A DNA stretch of 64,000 nt from Cheilinus undulatus. Its lineage: Eukaryota > Chordata > Actinopteri > Labriformes > Labridae. The DNA lies in NCBI RefSeq assembly GCF_018320785.1, contig NC_054869.1, forward strand, positions 37,599,789 through 37,663,788, given 5' to 3'. The notes beneath the pieces were generated by a model that made no database searches, was not told where the DNA came from, and worked only from the letters and a program-made list of their open reading frames with translations. Positions 47,461 through 60,926 of the stretch are shown piece by piece; positions within the stretch are counted from its first letter, which is position 1, and every line of letters starts with the position of its first letter. The position numbers were made by a program, and so were the translations under genes.

Positions 47461-50400
47461 CTCATCCTTTTCTTGTCAGAAATGTCATTTCTCCTTTGCA
47501 TATAGCCTCATGTCACATTAGCACAAGGCAGCGCCTCAGGCTGGCTAAGAGTGTGGGAAGTTTAAGCAGATTGTACCGATATAGATGCATCAGGAAGTGA
47601 TGCAAGACGCCGGCTCTACTCAGTAAAAAGGAAGAAGTTAAGAGTAAAATGTGGGTGGTGGATGGAACGTTGGGTGCTGACAAAGATTAAAAAGAGAAGT
47701 ATTGATTTGAGTGATATGTCCTCTTTCCTAGCACTGATCTTAAACTGCTACCAGACCAGCTGCTTTATGTGACAGCTTGCACAATTGCTGCAGCCTGTAA
47801 CCAGGCCAGGCTTGGGGTGGTTGGGTGAGAGGGGGGCTTGCAGGAAAGAGCTTTCTTTTGTTTTCTGTGCACAGGCAGCTCAGTCTAAAGGTCTGTGTGT
47901 TCATTTTGTGCATCCAAGTGGAAACAGGAGACAGCACACAGATAATAACACAGTTTTGCTCATCTGCAGCAGTGTCGAGGTTAGACTTTTCATAATGGGG
48001 GGTATTTTTTATTAAATCAACATTATTCCATAGTTTAATGCACAAAGATTTAGATGAATAAACTCTCCAGTAACTTATAAAAGCATGCAATGCATTGAGA
48101 AACACAGAAAGTAAAGTTTTGCTTTCTCGTAAATGTGCACTCACATCCATGTGCAATCAAAGCATAGAATTTTCAGTTGAAATGAAGGCGAGCTTTAGCA
48201 GAATGAGGGTCAGCGAGATCGTCAATAAAGGGCAAAAGGGAAGTGAGTGAGTGTTGCGGTCGCCTCAGAGCTGAAGATGACAGTAAAGGAAGACCCACAT
48301 CAAAGATAGCACAACTTTAGAGAAACTAATCTCACTTTTCTTAGCAGCAGCTCAGTCTCCAGCCAACTTCTGGTCATCCCCTGCATATATCTGCTTTAGA
48401 CACACTCCCAATTAAGCAAAGGAGGCAGTCATCTCAGGTGATTCTAAGAACAGAGGAAGATTTCCCCTGATAGAATTAGAGAAAGCAAGCCGTGGAGAAG
48501 TTTTGGAGGGGCTTTCCATGAATTGGGCTTTCTGCAATGGTAAGCAGAAGGTAAAATGAAAAACAATTCTCATATATGCTGAGAAAGCCAAACATTTTTG
48601 CACATGCATGCTCAAAACTGGAGCTAAAGTTGTATAAATAGGCTCATATGAAACTCAAATGCAATTTAAGTGTTGCTTGCAAAGACTACTAATGTGTGCT
48701 TTCTGCACTTTGGACTCTAGAAACATGAAGCCTGCATCAAAGTGAAAGTTAACTGAAAAGAACTTGAAAAAATATCAGTAAAATCCCAGACAAGTCATCC
48801 TTGAAATACCAACAATTAAAGCAACAAAAACAAAAAGCATGTTTTGTTTAGCAAATCTCCAAAAGCACCCAAATATGCAGGGATTTCTTTCTTTTTTTTT
48901 TTTTTTACATATCTATGCAGGTCAGTGTCCTTCAAGCAGCCTTCAAAAAAGATTTACCTTCAACAATAGCAGGGTCAGCCATGTCTAATCTTGACCTGTA
49001 CGTAGGAAAAAAGTCATATTTAATGCCCCAGATAAGACTTATTTTCACAAGAATACAAATATTGACCGTCTTATTATGTACCTAGATTAAACAAAGAGAA
49101 ATTGGATAAGTGGGAGGTAGACACAGTTAAGTAAGAAGTGTACTGTGACTACATCATTGACCTACTTAAGATGACCATGCTGGCCTTTGTCTCTGTCTCA
49201 TCTAAAATGTAATTTCTCTTTTTCTTGTTTACTACAGATCACATTATCTAATTTATACAAATATCAGTGGCAGCAACTCAAGCAGGCCCTCAAAAACAAC
49301 AACACGCTGGTGTACGAGGGCCAGCTGAGAACAAGACAGACAACAGCTATAGGGAAAGGTTCCATGTGTCTGCCTCCTCTGCTGCTGTTTGTATGAAGTT
49401 AACAAACAGTCTTCCCTGTGTTGGCTGTGGTGCAAAAGCCTGGAGCAAGAGTCCAGACTATGCAAGCAGCCCGACTGTCTGACTGTCTGCATGAAGTCTG
49501 AGCCAGAGATCTGGAGCTACGATAGACTGAGAGGAGGGAGAGCAGACAGATGTGTGCTCTGACTTGGAAACATAAGTGTGTTGAACTGTGGCACAGAAAG
49601 ATGATAAACATCCAGTAGTAGTTTACAGCAAAGTGCAATCCAGACTGGGCTTTTCTTCCTGCCAATATGGCGTCCCGACAATGGGCCTCATTGACTAATT
49701 CATGTGTTGTTCAATGTTTTCAACTCTGCCCCAGACAAAATATTGAGTCAATTCTTCTCCTGCAGTTACATAACTCAGTTGCTTTATTAAAATGTATGAT
49801 GGTTTCAAAACGTGCTTATTCAATCTCTGTCTCATAGTAGACAGACTTGTTTTTGCAATTCATGATACAGATGCCAAGTTGTGATTGTTGTCTTAGCCAA
49901 TATGGAGTACCCTTCTGAAACAAGAGCAATAAAAAATATGTGTCAGTTAAAAACAAATCATGCCAAAATTTGCTATCTTGAACTAACACCTCTTTGAAAC
50001 ATGCACCAGTGCTGTAGCCAGATTTCTCAGACTTGGGTGGCCCTACACCTGCAGTGACTTCTGCAGGGCTGGCCTGGAGTATGAGCTCTCAGATACAAAG
50101 ACAGATAACATTTAATTCATGCAGGTGCAAATGTGCTGCATGTTGGCTGCATCCCCCAACTTTCACAGCCCTCTTTCTTCATAAGCTCAATAAATCTCCA
50201 AGAGACCTTTTTTTGTAGGGCCTAATTTAGCAAAGAAATTTCAGAATAATAGCATTTAGTACAAACAAGATGAGTTTTTCCACAGAAAAGCTTTGGAACA
50301 CACAAACTGGAAGTGTAATCGTAATGAAGCCTAGCGTTAGTTCATGCAGGACAAGGTAGTCATATGCCCAGCCATGATCAGCTGATGGCCAGCTGATCCT

Positions 50401-51599
50401 TACTATCGCCTTCCAGCTCCCACAGCCAATCACACCTCTTTCTCTCAACAAACTGGTGTATTTAAATATGACATAATCCCTTCTAACCCCTGCTGCATTA
50501 ATGCTGATGCACCACACTGCTGCTTCTGCAGGTAAAGCTTAACATCCTCCACCCCAGCCTCCTCCTTCATAACATAAAGCTTGTTGCAGCCTCATGTTCA
50601 GAGTCATGCTAACTGCTTTCGAACTAATTTTATTGTATTCAGTATGCAGTATTCAGTATTGTCATTAATGCATCTTTCCTTAAGGGGGTTTCTAGCCATG
50701 CACTCCCTGGAAAGTTATAGCATGCTGCTTGACCAACCCAGGGAGCATATTTTGAGCAGAGCCTTCTCTGCCAAGTAAAACTGTATATCCATTTTAAAAT
50801 GGTTGAATGTACGACAGTGTTCCTGACTGATCTGTGTTTATGTTCCCTGGTATAAGAAAATGTATCAAACCATTTGCTAAAATAAGAAAAGTATGGTCCT
50901 CTATTTGACCTTTTTTCTCTCTGTTTTAGCTGAAAGTAAAATAGGCAAGACTCTGATTCTGGATTCTTTGGCTCACACAAGCAGTCTGAAGGCCCTGACC
51001 TTCAAGTTATGCCTCTTGCCAATTATTCAGAACTTTGGGGTGGCAACTAGGGTGGCCAGTCAGATTTCTGACCCTCAGTTTCCACATTGTCTCTCTGTGC
51101 ATGCTGAACACTCAGGAGCAAGTCATGCACTGTCAGTCAAAGCGAAACAGTGGTTTGGATGCAACACTTCAGACACTGTGACAATTGCATGTTACTGATT
51201 TGCCTGTTCATATATGCATGTCACAGCATCCTTGGGAGGTAGGGACTGGTGGAAGGACAACATGGAAAAGGTGGAGAGAGCAACAGCATCCTATGTTATA
51301 ATGAAAGTTTTTACCTATATGTCAATGCCATGTGTCATTGGACATATTCACAGTATCAAATGATAAGCTGTAAATACATATTGGTGGGCAAAGCAGCTTT
51401 AAACATGCACTGAGATCATGTTGATTGCCCAATGGTCATACAATATGTAATCTCAGCCCTGAAGCTTGTGATAATTTTCCTGCTCAATTCTGACTTCATG
51501 TGGAAATTTTATGGAGCTGGGAGGTAGCAAAAGTTCTGGGAAGGTCAGGGTTGAAATATCTGCATGTTTGTATTAAGCCCAAAATTTGGGGAAGCTTAA
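47461..51599. other. Gene-free DNA downstream of gadd45g
   Basis: No ORF here has splice-site support or recognisable similarity. A poly-T run lies near 48890-48906. No RNA gene is seen. It could contain gadd45g enhancers, but nothing in the sequence alone shows them. Confidence 0.4.
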
Positions 51600-52710
51600 T
51601 GCATGCATGAATCCCCATAACACTTCACTCTCTGCTAGCACCTCTCTGCTTGTTATTTGTATTTGCTCACATGCTAATTCATGTGAAACTCATTGCCATC
51701 TTGAGACTTGTTGGTTATGAAAGGATTAGTGCACTCACTAGCACAGTTTCCAAAACCTGACGCGGCATGTTAAGCAGTAGCTGTGGCTGATACCGATACT
51801 GCTTCATGTATGCGGGCAATTCTTTTCAGGAGTACGGTGAAAAGAATACCGCAACACCTACACATGTTTGATGTTAGCTTAGGTTGGCAAAATGTAAGAA
51901 CAGAGAATAAAAACTGACAAGGTTTTTTTAAAAGGTAAACTTGTGAACTAGACCTGGCCTTTTTTGACCAGAATAGCCAAATAGGGTCTCTTACAAATAC
52001 ATCCACAAATTCAAACTCAAAATTCTGAGTATTTCAGGAGTTTTGTGCATGCATGAAAACACCATAATATTTCACTAGCCCACTTCACAGTGCCATTTAC
52101 AGCCATAATAGTTTTGTCCCTTTGATGTTTTTCCTTGAATGTCAGAGGCGTAGATGGGGGAGAAAGGGCTGTCTTCAGAGGTGTTAAAGAGGCAAAAACA
52201 GAATCAGTGGAGTCAGCAGGAGTGCACAGTGCTTTGTCTGTACATGTCTGACTTTATGTGCTCTCTTGCTCTCCTGTAAATCTGAAATGCACTGTCAATA
52301 GACAAATGAGGACAACAAGTATGTATCAATATGAATGTCCCAAGACTAAAAGAGAGCAGGGGTTTGTTCTGGCACTGTCACAGAAATGCCCGGTGAAGAT
52401 ATGAAACTTTTCTAACACCACTCTACTCGTTCTTTATTTTTTTTTATATGCTAATTCACCTGAAACCCAGCTGCTTGTTGGTCATGAAAGGATTAGAGCA
52501 CTCACTTGCACAGGAGTATGATGAAAGGACTGCCATAACACCTACTTACCTGTGTCAGTTTGAAGTTGCAGCTCATTAGGTTATGGTAGCACAAATACAG
52601 AAACTAAGAAAAACAGCAAATTGAACCTGTTCCCCAAAATGTATCTACTATATAATGATTTACAAGTTGCATTTGCAGTAGCAAAGCTGGACTGTTTTGA
52701 CCAGAGTTGG
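51600..52710. repeat. Local direct duplication (two diverged copies)
   Basis: The segments about 51600-51975 and 52390-52710 share ordered phrases. These include 'atgctaattca.{1}gtgaaac/cctgaaac', 'ttgttggt.atgaaaggatta', 'caggagta.g.tgaaaggac', 'aacacctac' and 'tgttttgaccaga'. The offset is about 785 bp in the same orientation. Non-coding. Confidence 0.5.
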
Positions 52711-52849
52711 GAACTGGAGGCACTGACTGATGTAAGGGTGGCCTATTGCAGGGTTAGGAGGTCACCAGTGAATGCCAAAAATAAAAGTCAACTAACACAA
52801 ACTGTGACCATAACACTTGTATTCTTACATATTACTAAAGTGAAGCAGA

Positions 52850-52995
52850 AGAGTTGGTCATCTTTTAACTGGAGGGTTGAGGGTTTGATCCCCAGCCCTT
52901 GCAGTCACACGTGGATGTGTCCTTGGACAAGACTATGATCCTCAAATTGCTCCTACTGCTCTGTCAGTGGTGTGTGAATGTGTATGGATGCATAT
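52850..52995 (+). repeat. SINE-like repeat with B-box-like motif
   Basis: 'gttggtcatcttttaactggagggttgagggtttgatcccc' and 'tgtccttggacaagac' followed by 'tgtgtgaatgtgtatggatg' form a phrase order common in fish repeats. 'gggtttgatcccc' resembles a polymerase III B box. It directly precedes a LINE fragment, so it may be part of the same insertion. Confidence 0.45.
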
Positions 52996-53029
52996 GAAGG
53001 AAATTAGCTAATGCTAATGGACACTGTTA

Positions 53030-53400
53030 GACTCTCTCTGCCTCCTGGGGACCTTCATTACCCAGGACCTCAAGTGGGAGCTGAACATTAGCTCCCTCAT
53101 CAAGAAAGCACAACAAAGGTGGCAGCTAAAGAAATTTAACCTGCCAAAGACAATGATGAGGCCCTTCTACACTGCCATCATCAAGTCATCCATCACAGTC
53201 TGGTACGCTGCAGCCACAGTGAGGGACAGGATCAGGCTGCAGCCTATCATCCGCTCTGCAGGGAGGGTGATTGGCTGCAACCTACCATCTCTCCATGACC
53301 TGGACACCTCCAGGACTCTGAGGTGTGCAGGTAAAATTGCGACCGACCCCCTCCCCATCAGCCTCATGGGCAGTACTCTGGCCCTCCCCCTACCGACTTT
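53030..53400 (+). mobile_element. LINE C-terminal fragment (L2/Rex-like)
   Basis: The + strand encodes, with frameshifts, the conserved tail of a fish non-LTR element: TQDLKWELNISSLIKKAQQR, then LKKFNLPKTMMRPFYTAIIK, SSITVWYAAATVRDRIRLQ and IIRSAGRVIGCNLPSLHDL. No reverse-transcriptase core is present. The copy is truncated and dead. Confidence 0.8.
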
Positions 53401-53424
53401 TACTAAACCCCAGAACCAGCAGGC

Positions 53425-53615
53425 TATTTCTGCTTTTTCTTTTTGATAAATTTGCAAACATTTCTAAAATTCAGTTTTCCCTTTGTCTTTATGGGTTATG
53501 TGGTGTAGAATAATGAGAATTAAAAAACAGACTGTAGCATGAGGCTGCAATATAACAAAACTGAAATAAATGAAGGGGGTCAAAATCCTCTTCTAATGCA
53601 CTGCATAAGGGCACT
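53425..53615 (+). mobile_element. Tc1-like right-end fragment
   Basis: 'aaatttgcaaacatttctaaaattcagttttccctttgtc' followed by 'atgggttatgtggtgtagaat' and 'atgaggctgcaatataacaaaac' is the right flank of the same Tc1 lineage as 7890-8223. It ends near 'taatgcactgca'. It abuts the LINE fragment. Confidence 0.65.
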
Positions 53616-56335
53616 TTTTTTCTACCAGCTGAGCCAAATTGATATCCAGTTAATGGCAAATTGTAACATAAGTCTCTCCCCTGATGAGACATTTTGCCAA
53701 TAATTGTTCAGAATTTTTGGGTAGCCACTGGGACAGCCAACCAGATTCTACCCCTGGACGTGACCTTGATCCTTTTCTGTGCATTTAAGAGCAGGAAAGA
53801 TTAGATACTTGAAGAAACATCCAAGATTGAATGCCAAAGTCATCTCATATCACTAGCAAGCAATTTTTCATCAATTGATTTGTCTACTGTAAGTGATGAA
53901 CTAGCTTTTTTTTTGTCCCATGCTGATTAAAATTTGAAATGCTGTCATAAACCACTCCAGATTTGAACATTTTCAGGTTAATTTAATTTAGAATAACTAA
54001 AATCTCTACTCACTTAAACCTTCCTCAGAAGCCCAGACGAGCCGAACACTTGAACAAACCCACAAATGAAGTAAAAGTGAAAGAAAGAGGCAAGAATTAG
54101 TTGATACAGTGGTAGCTTTTTGCACACAGTTAAGCTCTGTGATCTCTGAGAAATACCATAGCACTGACAGTGCAAATATCAGGGCCTTGAATGTATCCTA
54201 TTGGGAGAGGAGAGCACAGTGCAAATATAACTCCAAAATTCGCCCTGGCCTTTTACAATAAAACATAATGGCTTCTGTTAAGCTACTTTAACCCAGCTGA
54301 AATGTTACAGTATGTGTTTCCATATTGGGACATGATTCCCAGACTTGTGGTTGTGGACTGTAAATGCTAAATGTTTCACAGGGACTTTGGTAGAGTGATA
54401 CTCCGCCCTTCCCAGAGCCATTACTCTTGGAGAACTGTGGTACCTTCTTCCCATTCCCTTCTCCGTCTCACTTACAGTAACCACAGCAAGATGAGATTAC
54501 ACCATGAGCTGGCAGCAAGCATCCCCTCTCACCCCACCCAGCTCTGAAACCCTCCCTCTCTCTCTCTCCTTCCCTCATGTCCAGATTGGTACCATGAGCT
54601 CAGGACCCAGCTGGCTCTGGCAGGCAGCAGAGGGATAGATAGCCTAGATGGACGCCTGGTTTTGGGTGTCTCTAATCTAAGTATGTGTCACTCACTGGGG
54701 AGAGATGAGCTGTACTCTGAGCTGCTGTTGCTCGACTTACAGTGAGCTCACCCTGCAGAGGGTCGGCGTGGTGAATCAGCACAACATACACCTTTCAAAG
54801 GTTCTCGGATTTACAATGCAGGGAATTTCTCATCGCTGTGGTGGCCAAGGTGATTCCTGTACAACAACATGTTCACACAGTGAAGCTTCTGTTTGTTAGA
54901 AGTCTCTATCAATCTGTCAGCGCGACCTGAACGGGCGGTTTATGTGGTTGTGGTGAGGCTGGGGTAGCTGTCGTGCAAATGCTCGACACACATATACATA
55001 CATGCACACCTGGGCACCTGCAATGACCGCACCACACATGATGCAAACCTCTAGGTTCAAGAGTAATGATCTTTGTTTTCTACAGAGCCTGTAATCACAC
55101 GTAGTAAAACAGCTGCGTGTGAGCCAAGGGGAGGGTGACCAGGTTACAACACACTGAAACACATCAGCAACAGACAGAAATCACTCAGCTCTAAAGGGTG
55201 AGAGTGACATGCTCACAGCAGGTCAGCACAGATGAGGTCATAACACTAACTTAACTGCTGTCAATGTGAAATCATACTCTCTGTTGAAACCAATGAGGCA
55301 ATTACCTTCAAGATATAATAATAAAATAACAGCTGGGCAGAGGGAATGGTTTCAAATTGTGCGATCTGTGCATGATAATCGTCTGGATGTTTGTTTTGTA
55401 AATCAGTATGTCTGCATAAATTGCCCTGGGATTGCATCAGGGTGTTTGTTTAGTGGCAACTAAACGGATTGACTGGATAAAGTGTATCATGTCTGGCAAC
55501 ACTGTCTATATTTTTAGCATTAAGGGTACCCAGACTGATCAGCAGGCGATCATGACCAGTAGTATTGGTAATAACAGTGAGAGTCACCAATCAGATCACC
55601 TGGTTGACACTCTAGCACCAGCTGCTTCTGCAAACTTGAAGCAGCTGTGATAAAATCCCCCAAACTTCGGTTTGAGTTCCTTTAGTTCAATATATTATTC
55701 CAGTGTTGAAATCCTTGATGAGACTTTGGGTTGCACCAGCTATGCACAAGTTCAAACATTGCCTGGTTTGAATGTAGCTTATGTCAGTTTACGCTCTAAA
55801 CTCTTGAAAGATGCACCAGCTGAGATAGTTTCAACATTAAAGTTATAATTTTAATCTTTCACCTATATCAGAGGATGGCAAGAATCTGAGTATTTCACCA
55901 GCTGTTTGTTGTCAGCTGTATGTTCCCTGTAATCAATTACACTTTCGTTTTCCACAAGTAGAGAGGATTTCTCCTATTCTAGGGGCCTGATATGGGCCCC
56001 TGGGCTGCCAGTTGATGATCACTGGTTAAGGGTATAGGTTTTACTTATCATGTTATCAAAAAGCTTTGTCGTATTTTTTCATACACTTTCAGCACTGTTT
56101 GAGGACTAACAGCACTTAGCAGAAGTTATTTCTAACCTGTTTGGGGACTTTAACACACAAGGAGCAACCAAATTAAGTGAAAACATTGTATATGCTACAA
56201 TATTGTGGCTAATTTGGGCGTTATTGTCATCTAGTTAAGATTAACGTCTCCATAGTTTAACCAAACAATGACACAACTTCAGGTAAGACTTAACTAGTCT
56301 CATAGTAGGCTTTAGTGTGGGCTTATGGCATAACT
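53616..56335. other. Gene-free DNA
   Basis: No coding exon, RNA gene or clear transposon boundary supported in this 2.7 kb. Confidence 0.4.
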
Positions 56336-56339
56336 GAAT

Positions 56340-57125
56340 ACATCACAAACAGGACATTCAGAAAGTATTTACACCCCCTCACTGTTTTCAATTCTGTTAT
56401 GTTACAGTCATTGAAACTCATTTTATTAAATTTATCTCCACTCAGTAACCCATAATGGCAAAGTGAAAACAGAATTTTAGAAATATTTGCTAATTTATAA
56501 AACAAATAAATAAATCAAAATACCACATTGACATAAGTATTCAGACCCTTTACAACAACACTTGAAATTTAGTTCTGGTGCCTCAGTTTCTAATGGTTGT
56601 TGCAGAGATGTTTCTACACCTTGACTGGAGTCCACCTGTGGTAAAATAAACTGGGTGGACATGATGTGGAAAGGCAGGCACCTCTCTATAGAGGGCCTCA
56701 CAGCTGACAATGAATATCAGAGCAAAACCAAGCAACAAGGTCAAAGGAACTGCCTGCAGAGCGTTTAGAGACTGGATTGTTGCAAGGCACAGATCTGGGG
56801 AAGGCTACAAAGAATTCTGCTGCTCTGAATGTTCCTCAGTTAGAAGAGTTTGGCACAACCAGGACTCTTCCAATAGGTGGTCACCTGAAACTGAGCAATT
56901 GGGGAAGAAGGGCCTTAGTAAGAGAGGTGACTAAGAACCTGATGGCCACTCTGACTGAGCTTCAGAGATGCTGTGTGGAGACAGAACAAAGTTCCAGAAG
57001 GACAACGATCGCTGCAGCCCTGCACTGATTTGGGCTTTATGGCAAATTGGCTAGATGGAAGCCTCTCCTCAGTGCAAAACCCTCCATTTGAAAGCCTCAC
57101 TGGCTTTCATGTGGAGGTCTTTGCA
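56340..57125 (+). mobile_element. Tc1-like transposon, 5' half
   Basis: The left terminus 'acattcagaaagtatttacacc' is followed by a long subterminal flank and then a frameshifted transposase N-terminus. Readable pieces are VARHRSGEGYKEF, the HTH tail RRVWHNQDSS/FGTTRTLPIGG and LSNWGRRALVREVTKNLMAT followed by LTELQRCCVETEQSSRRTTI. It breaks off near 'ggctttcatgtggag' before the DDE domain. Same lineage as 10740-11545. Confidence 0.8.
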
Positions 57126-57309
57126 AAATCCAAGTTTTAGTACAGTATGTAGATTGATTAGGGCAAACATATTTAAGAGGTGAGCTTTTACCACAGTGAG
57201 CCTTCTGACGGTATTTGAGATCCAGTAAAGCAGTCAAGGACAGTGCAGGCCATTCAACATTAAGCAGGTGCTTGTTACATGAAAGTTCTATTTTCTGACA
57301 CTGTGACTG

Positions 57310-57600
57310 CTGTGTGGTGTCTGCAGTAATGTTACCTGCCCGTTTCCTGACCCTGGACCGGTATAAGTTATCAATGGGGGATAGGTCAGTCCCGATAATT
57401 CGGTCTGCAAACCTGATTATCTGTTGCAGTCTGGTCTTGCCCTGTTTGGCGGGTGCGCCAAACCAGGTGGTGATGGACGTGCAGAGAACAGACTGGATGA
57501 TGTATAATGATCAGCAGCTTTTGAGGCAGGCTGAACTTCCTGAGCTGTCTCAGGAGGTACAACCTTTGTACCTCAAAATGACTGTTATGCAGAAGTATGT
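57310..57600 (-). mobile_element. LINE fragment, antisense
   Basis: The minus strand reads VHHHLVWRTRQTGQDQTATDNQVCRPNYRD-like text, familiar from the 3' region of fish Rex/L2-type LINEs. The plus strand carries the complement. Boundaries are unclear; dead copy. Confidence 0.5.
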
Positions 57601-60600
57601 TCAAATTTTCTCTGCAAATCAAAAATAATTACATCTGTTGCATAATGCAGCTCAGAAAATGTTCGGAATCTCTTTGCCAATGTAATGAATAAGCTGTCGT
57701 GTGTGTAGTTCAGGTGTTCTCACTGTAGGATACTTTCTGCATTGCTCTTTGGGAGGTTTTGCACTGCTCTGTTGAACAAAGGAACAGAAGCATGTTGTTG
57801 ACTAAATAAGGTGGATTTTGTGCTTATTTTCATCAGGGTACTCTTCCACTAGAGGACTTAGTACTGCAGAGCTAAATAGACTGACCAACCTCTAAACCAG
57901 CTGCTACGTCAAAACACAAAACATGATTGATATCGTACTGGTGATTCTCCAATCTCATACATAGGTAATTGGCAATTACCTTAAAGAAACCTGAGCCCTA
58001 ATTGGCAAAAAACATCATGTAAGCGTCCCCATTGCCTTGGAACTCACCGGTCACTTGAGGAGTTCTTATAAATATTATGAACAGTTACTGCAGTGAACTT
58101 GGATAAACTCCAGATCACATGGGTAATCTTACAGCGCATGCAACTGACCGATTTGTTCCTGCTTTGTGGTGTTTCACATAAATTACACCTCTGCACAATA
58201 AACATGCAAAGTTCTTTCAAGCAAACAAACTAACCCTGCAGAGCGTTCAAGAGTGTGACCTGAGTTGTCTCTGTACAGTGATCTGATGCCAAATGCATTG
58301 ATCTAATGAGGTTAGAGCTTTGAGTTTGTCTCTTTACATAAGCTGTAATGAGCAGAGGCTATTTAAGGACAAGTGAGCGGGAGCTCGGAGACTCTGATAG
58401 ACTCACCTGGTTTGATCTGGCACTGAAGTGAGCACAAAAGGAGACACAAGGGATATAAAAAACACACCAAGAATAGTGTCAGCAGCTCTAAATAGAGCTT
58501 CCAAGTACATTAACAATAACCAAAGACTATGGGATTTCATGAATGCTGGAATGCATTTTATCATCTACTCATGCATTTTTCAGTTATCTCCTGCAGACTA
58601 TGGATTCTGCACATATTTTCTGCTTTGCTGTTGCTGCCAGTCTGGCTGAGGTGAGGCGATGTTAAGTGATTTGCCAAATATGGGGAGCAGGCTGTAACCT
58701 CGGCAGGGCTTGACACATTACTGACATAGCTGAGCTTATCCTCCAGAAGCACATGTACTCAAAGCCGTGCCAGGAATCCCCTCGCATAACCCGCGATCCT
58801 CAAGTAGAGCAGCGGGCCGGAAGGCACGGCCATACAAGTGCAGCAGGGAGGAGAGGAGGTGAACACTGCTGTGTGCAGACAGTCAGACATGCTGTACTGA
58901 CATGCTATGGGGTAAAATGCAGAGATGCAAGCTATTCTCTCCTGTGATCATGGAGTCCCCGCTTGATCCTGGCATGCAGACAAAGAGAGCATACTGGATA
59001 ACCGAGTTGATTCAAGGATAGAGAGAGAGAGTGCAAAAAGAAAGAGGCACATTGCATGGATGGTGTACATTCCACATTTCCCAGGGGTGATGTGTGAGGC
59101 TATTTCAGGGTAACACAGTAGAAGCAGGGATAGAAGCACTCGCTCCCTCATGTTTCATTTAAAGCAACACTGGAACATATACATTCATGCATATAAGAGG
59201 AGGACAAAGGAGGCTTTCTCCTATGGGTATTATTTATGAAGTCACTTCAGGATTCTGTGCGAGCACGAAACAAACTGTGATCAAAAAGGGAAAGAAAGTG
59301 CTGCGTGCTAACAATAAGGAAGTTCATAATGTACTGAAGAGGTGTCAAGGCAGCATGACATTCACTGAGAGAGGCTGAGCGACTTATAAAGAGAGGCAGA
59401 GAGCGAGAGAGTAAACAGTGTGCCTGCTGCACTGCCTCTCTGCCTCAGTGCACATGCTAATTAGAAACCTCGAGCAGCCGGGGACACGGCCCGCCTTGAC
59501 ACAAGCGGGGAGTGAATAAAAGAGAGGAAAAAGATGAAGAGAAAAGCGAAGAGAAATGGCACGAGATGGGGAAGTAAAAGAGAGGGCAGAGGAGGATCCC
59601 TGACAGAGACCTTGTTTGCCTTCACTGTGCCGTCACTCGACTGCAGGTCAGGGTTATGAGGGGAGAAATGATGCACCAGCATAGCCTCCTGCTCACAAAC
59701 AGTCACTTTGAAACTGTGTGTGCCTTTGTGTAAGCAAATAGTGGACTATTAATAATCTCCAACAGTGCACAAACACATTATATCCATATGCATTGGAACA
59801 AAAGCACGTAAGAGCTGTGGGTTAAAAATTAAATTGACCACAACATGTTGTCATGTAGGGCTGTAGGTATGCTTTCTTGCAAGTTAGAAACATGTTTCTT
59901 GGACTACTGTTGCATAATTTGGTCAGGTCTAGAGTGGACAGACTGACCACATTCTTGGCAGCATATCTTATCTGCAGCTGACTGTGAACGCTCTCTGAAC
60001 AGATCAAAACAAACAGCAGCTGCAGGTTTGTGCTTTTTGCTTTATACAAAAGAAATCATTTAGAAATAGAGCACACATCAAAATCAATAAGTATAGGGTG
60101 CCAGGGAGAACAAAAGCAACAAAAATTAAAAAGACTGCCCACCAGAAAATGCTCCAAATCACATTCAGTGACAGAGTTAACCACCACATGATGTTTTTTT
60201 GGCTCCAGCCCTTCATCAGACATAACCAATGAGGTGACATGCTTATATAAAACCTCTGGGGTCACCTGAAAGGTCATGTGATACCATAAACATGGGCCAA
60301 GTTTTAGAGACTTTGTCCATTTGGTTATTGAAGGGAACTTTAAATGCCCAACTTAACATTTGATTAGCCTAACACCAGACAAGGAGCTGGAGTGGGCCTT
60401 AGGCTACCCTGTGCTAGTCCATCAGTTTGATCAGCCAAAGGTCATACGATGGACAACCCCTAAAACACACAGGTTCAGTCTGCACCACAGTCCATCTGTG
60501 ATATGGTCTTGATCCATCTGACAATGTGCTCTTGTCTACTGGGTTTTTGACTTTTCTAAGAGATATTTTAGGGCTATTTCTGCATTTGTTGGGAAACAGA

Positions 60601-60860
60601 GAGTGGGGAATAACGTGAAGCAAATTAGCAAACGGGAATCACCTGAGTGCAGTGAATGTGTCTCTCGTGATTGTAGTATAAAGACACCTGTGCCTTGATG
60701 GTTCAGTATAGGATAATCAGTATTCCTGGCTACTGTTGCAGCATGAAGACAAAAGAAACATGCAGAGAAAAGTTTATTGAAAAGTATAAGACGATGATTA
60801 TTATTTATTATGTTTGTGCAGTGACATCTTAATGCACCTGTATATGAATATAGAAAAACT
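57601..60860. other. Gene-free DNA
   Basis: No gene supported. The 58750-58870 and 59440-59520 parts are richer in CpG. The interval 59820-60300 may be another decayed repeat. No tRNA or other RNA gene is seen. Confidence 0.4.
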
Positions 60861-60883
60861 AAAATGAAAACTAAATAAAATGA

Positions 60884-60884
60884 G

Positions 60885-60923
<39 letters not shown>

Positions 60924-60926
60924 AAA
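60884..60926. repeat. (GAAA)n microsatellite
   Basis: About ten copies of GAAA immediately upstream of a transposase fragment. It has probably expanded within or beside the transposon. Confidence 0.9.

Noticed and set aside
52880-52910. tRNA gene suggested by the B-box-like motif
   Set aside because: No cloverleaf can be formed and no A box is convincing; a SINE-like repeat is the better reading.
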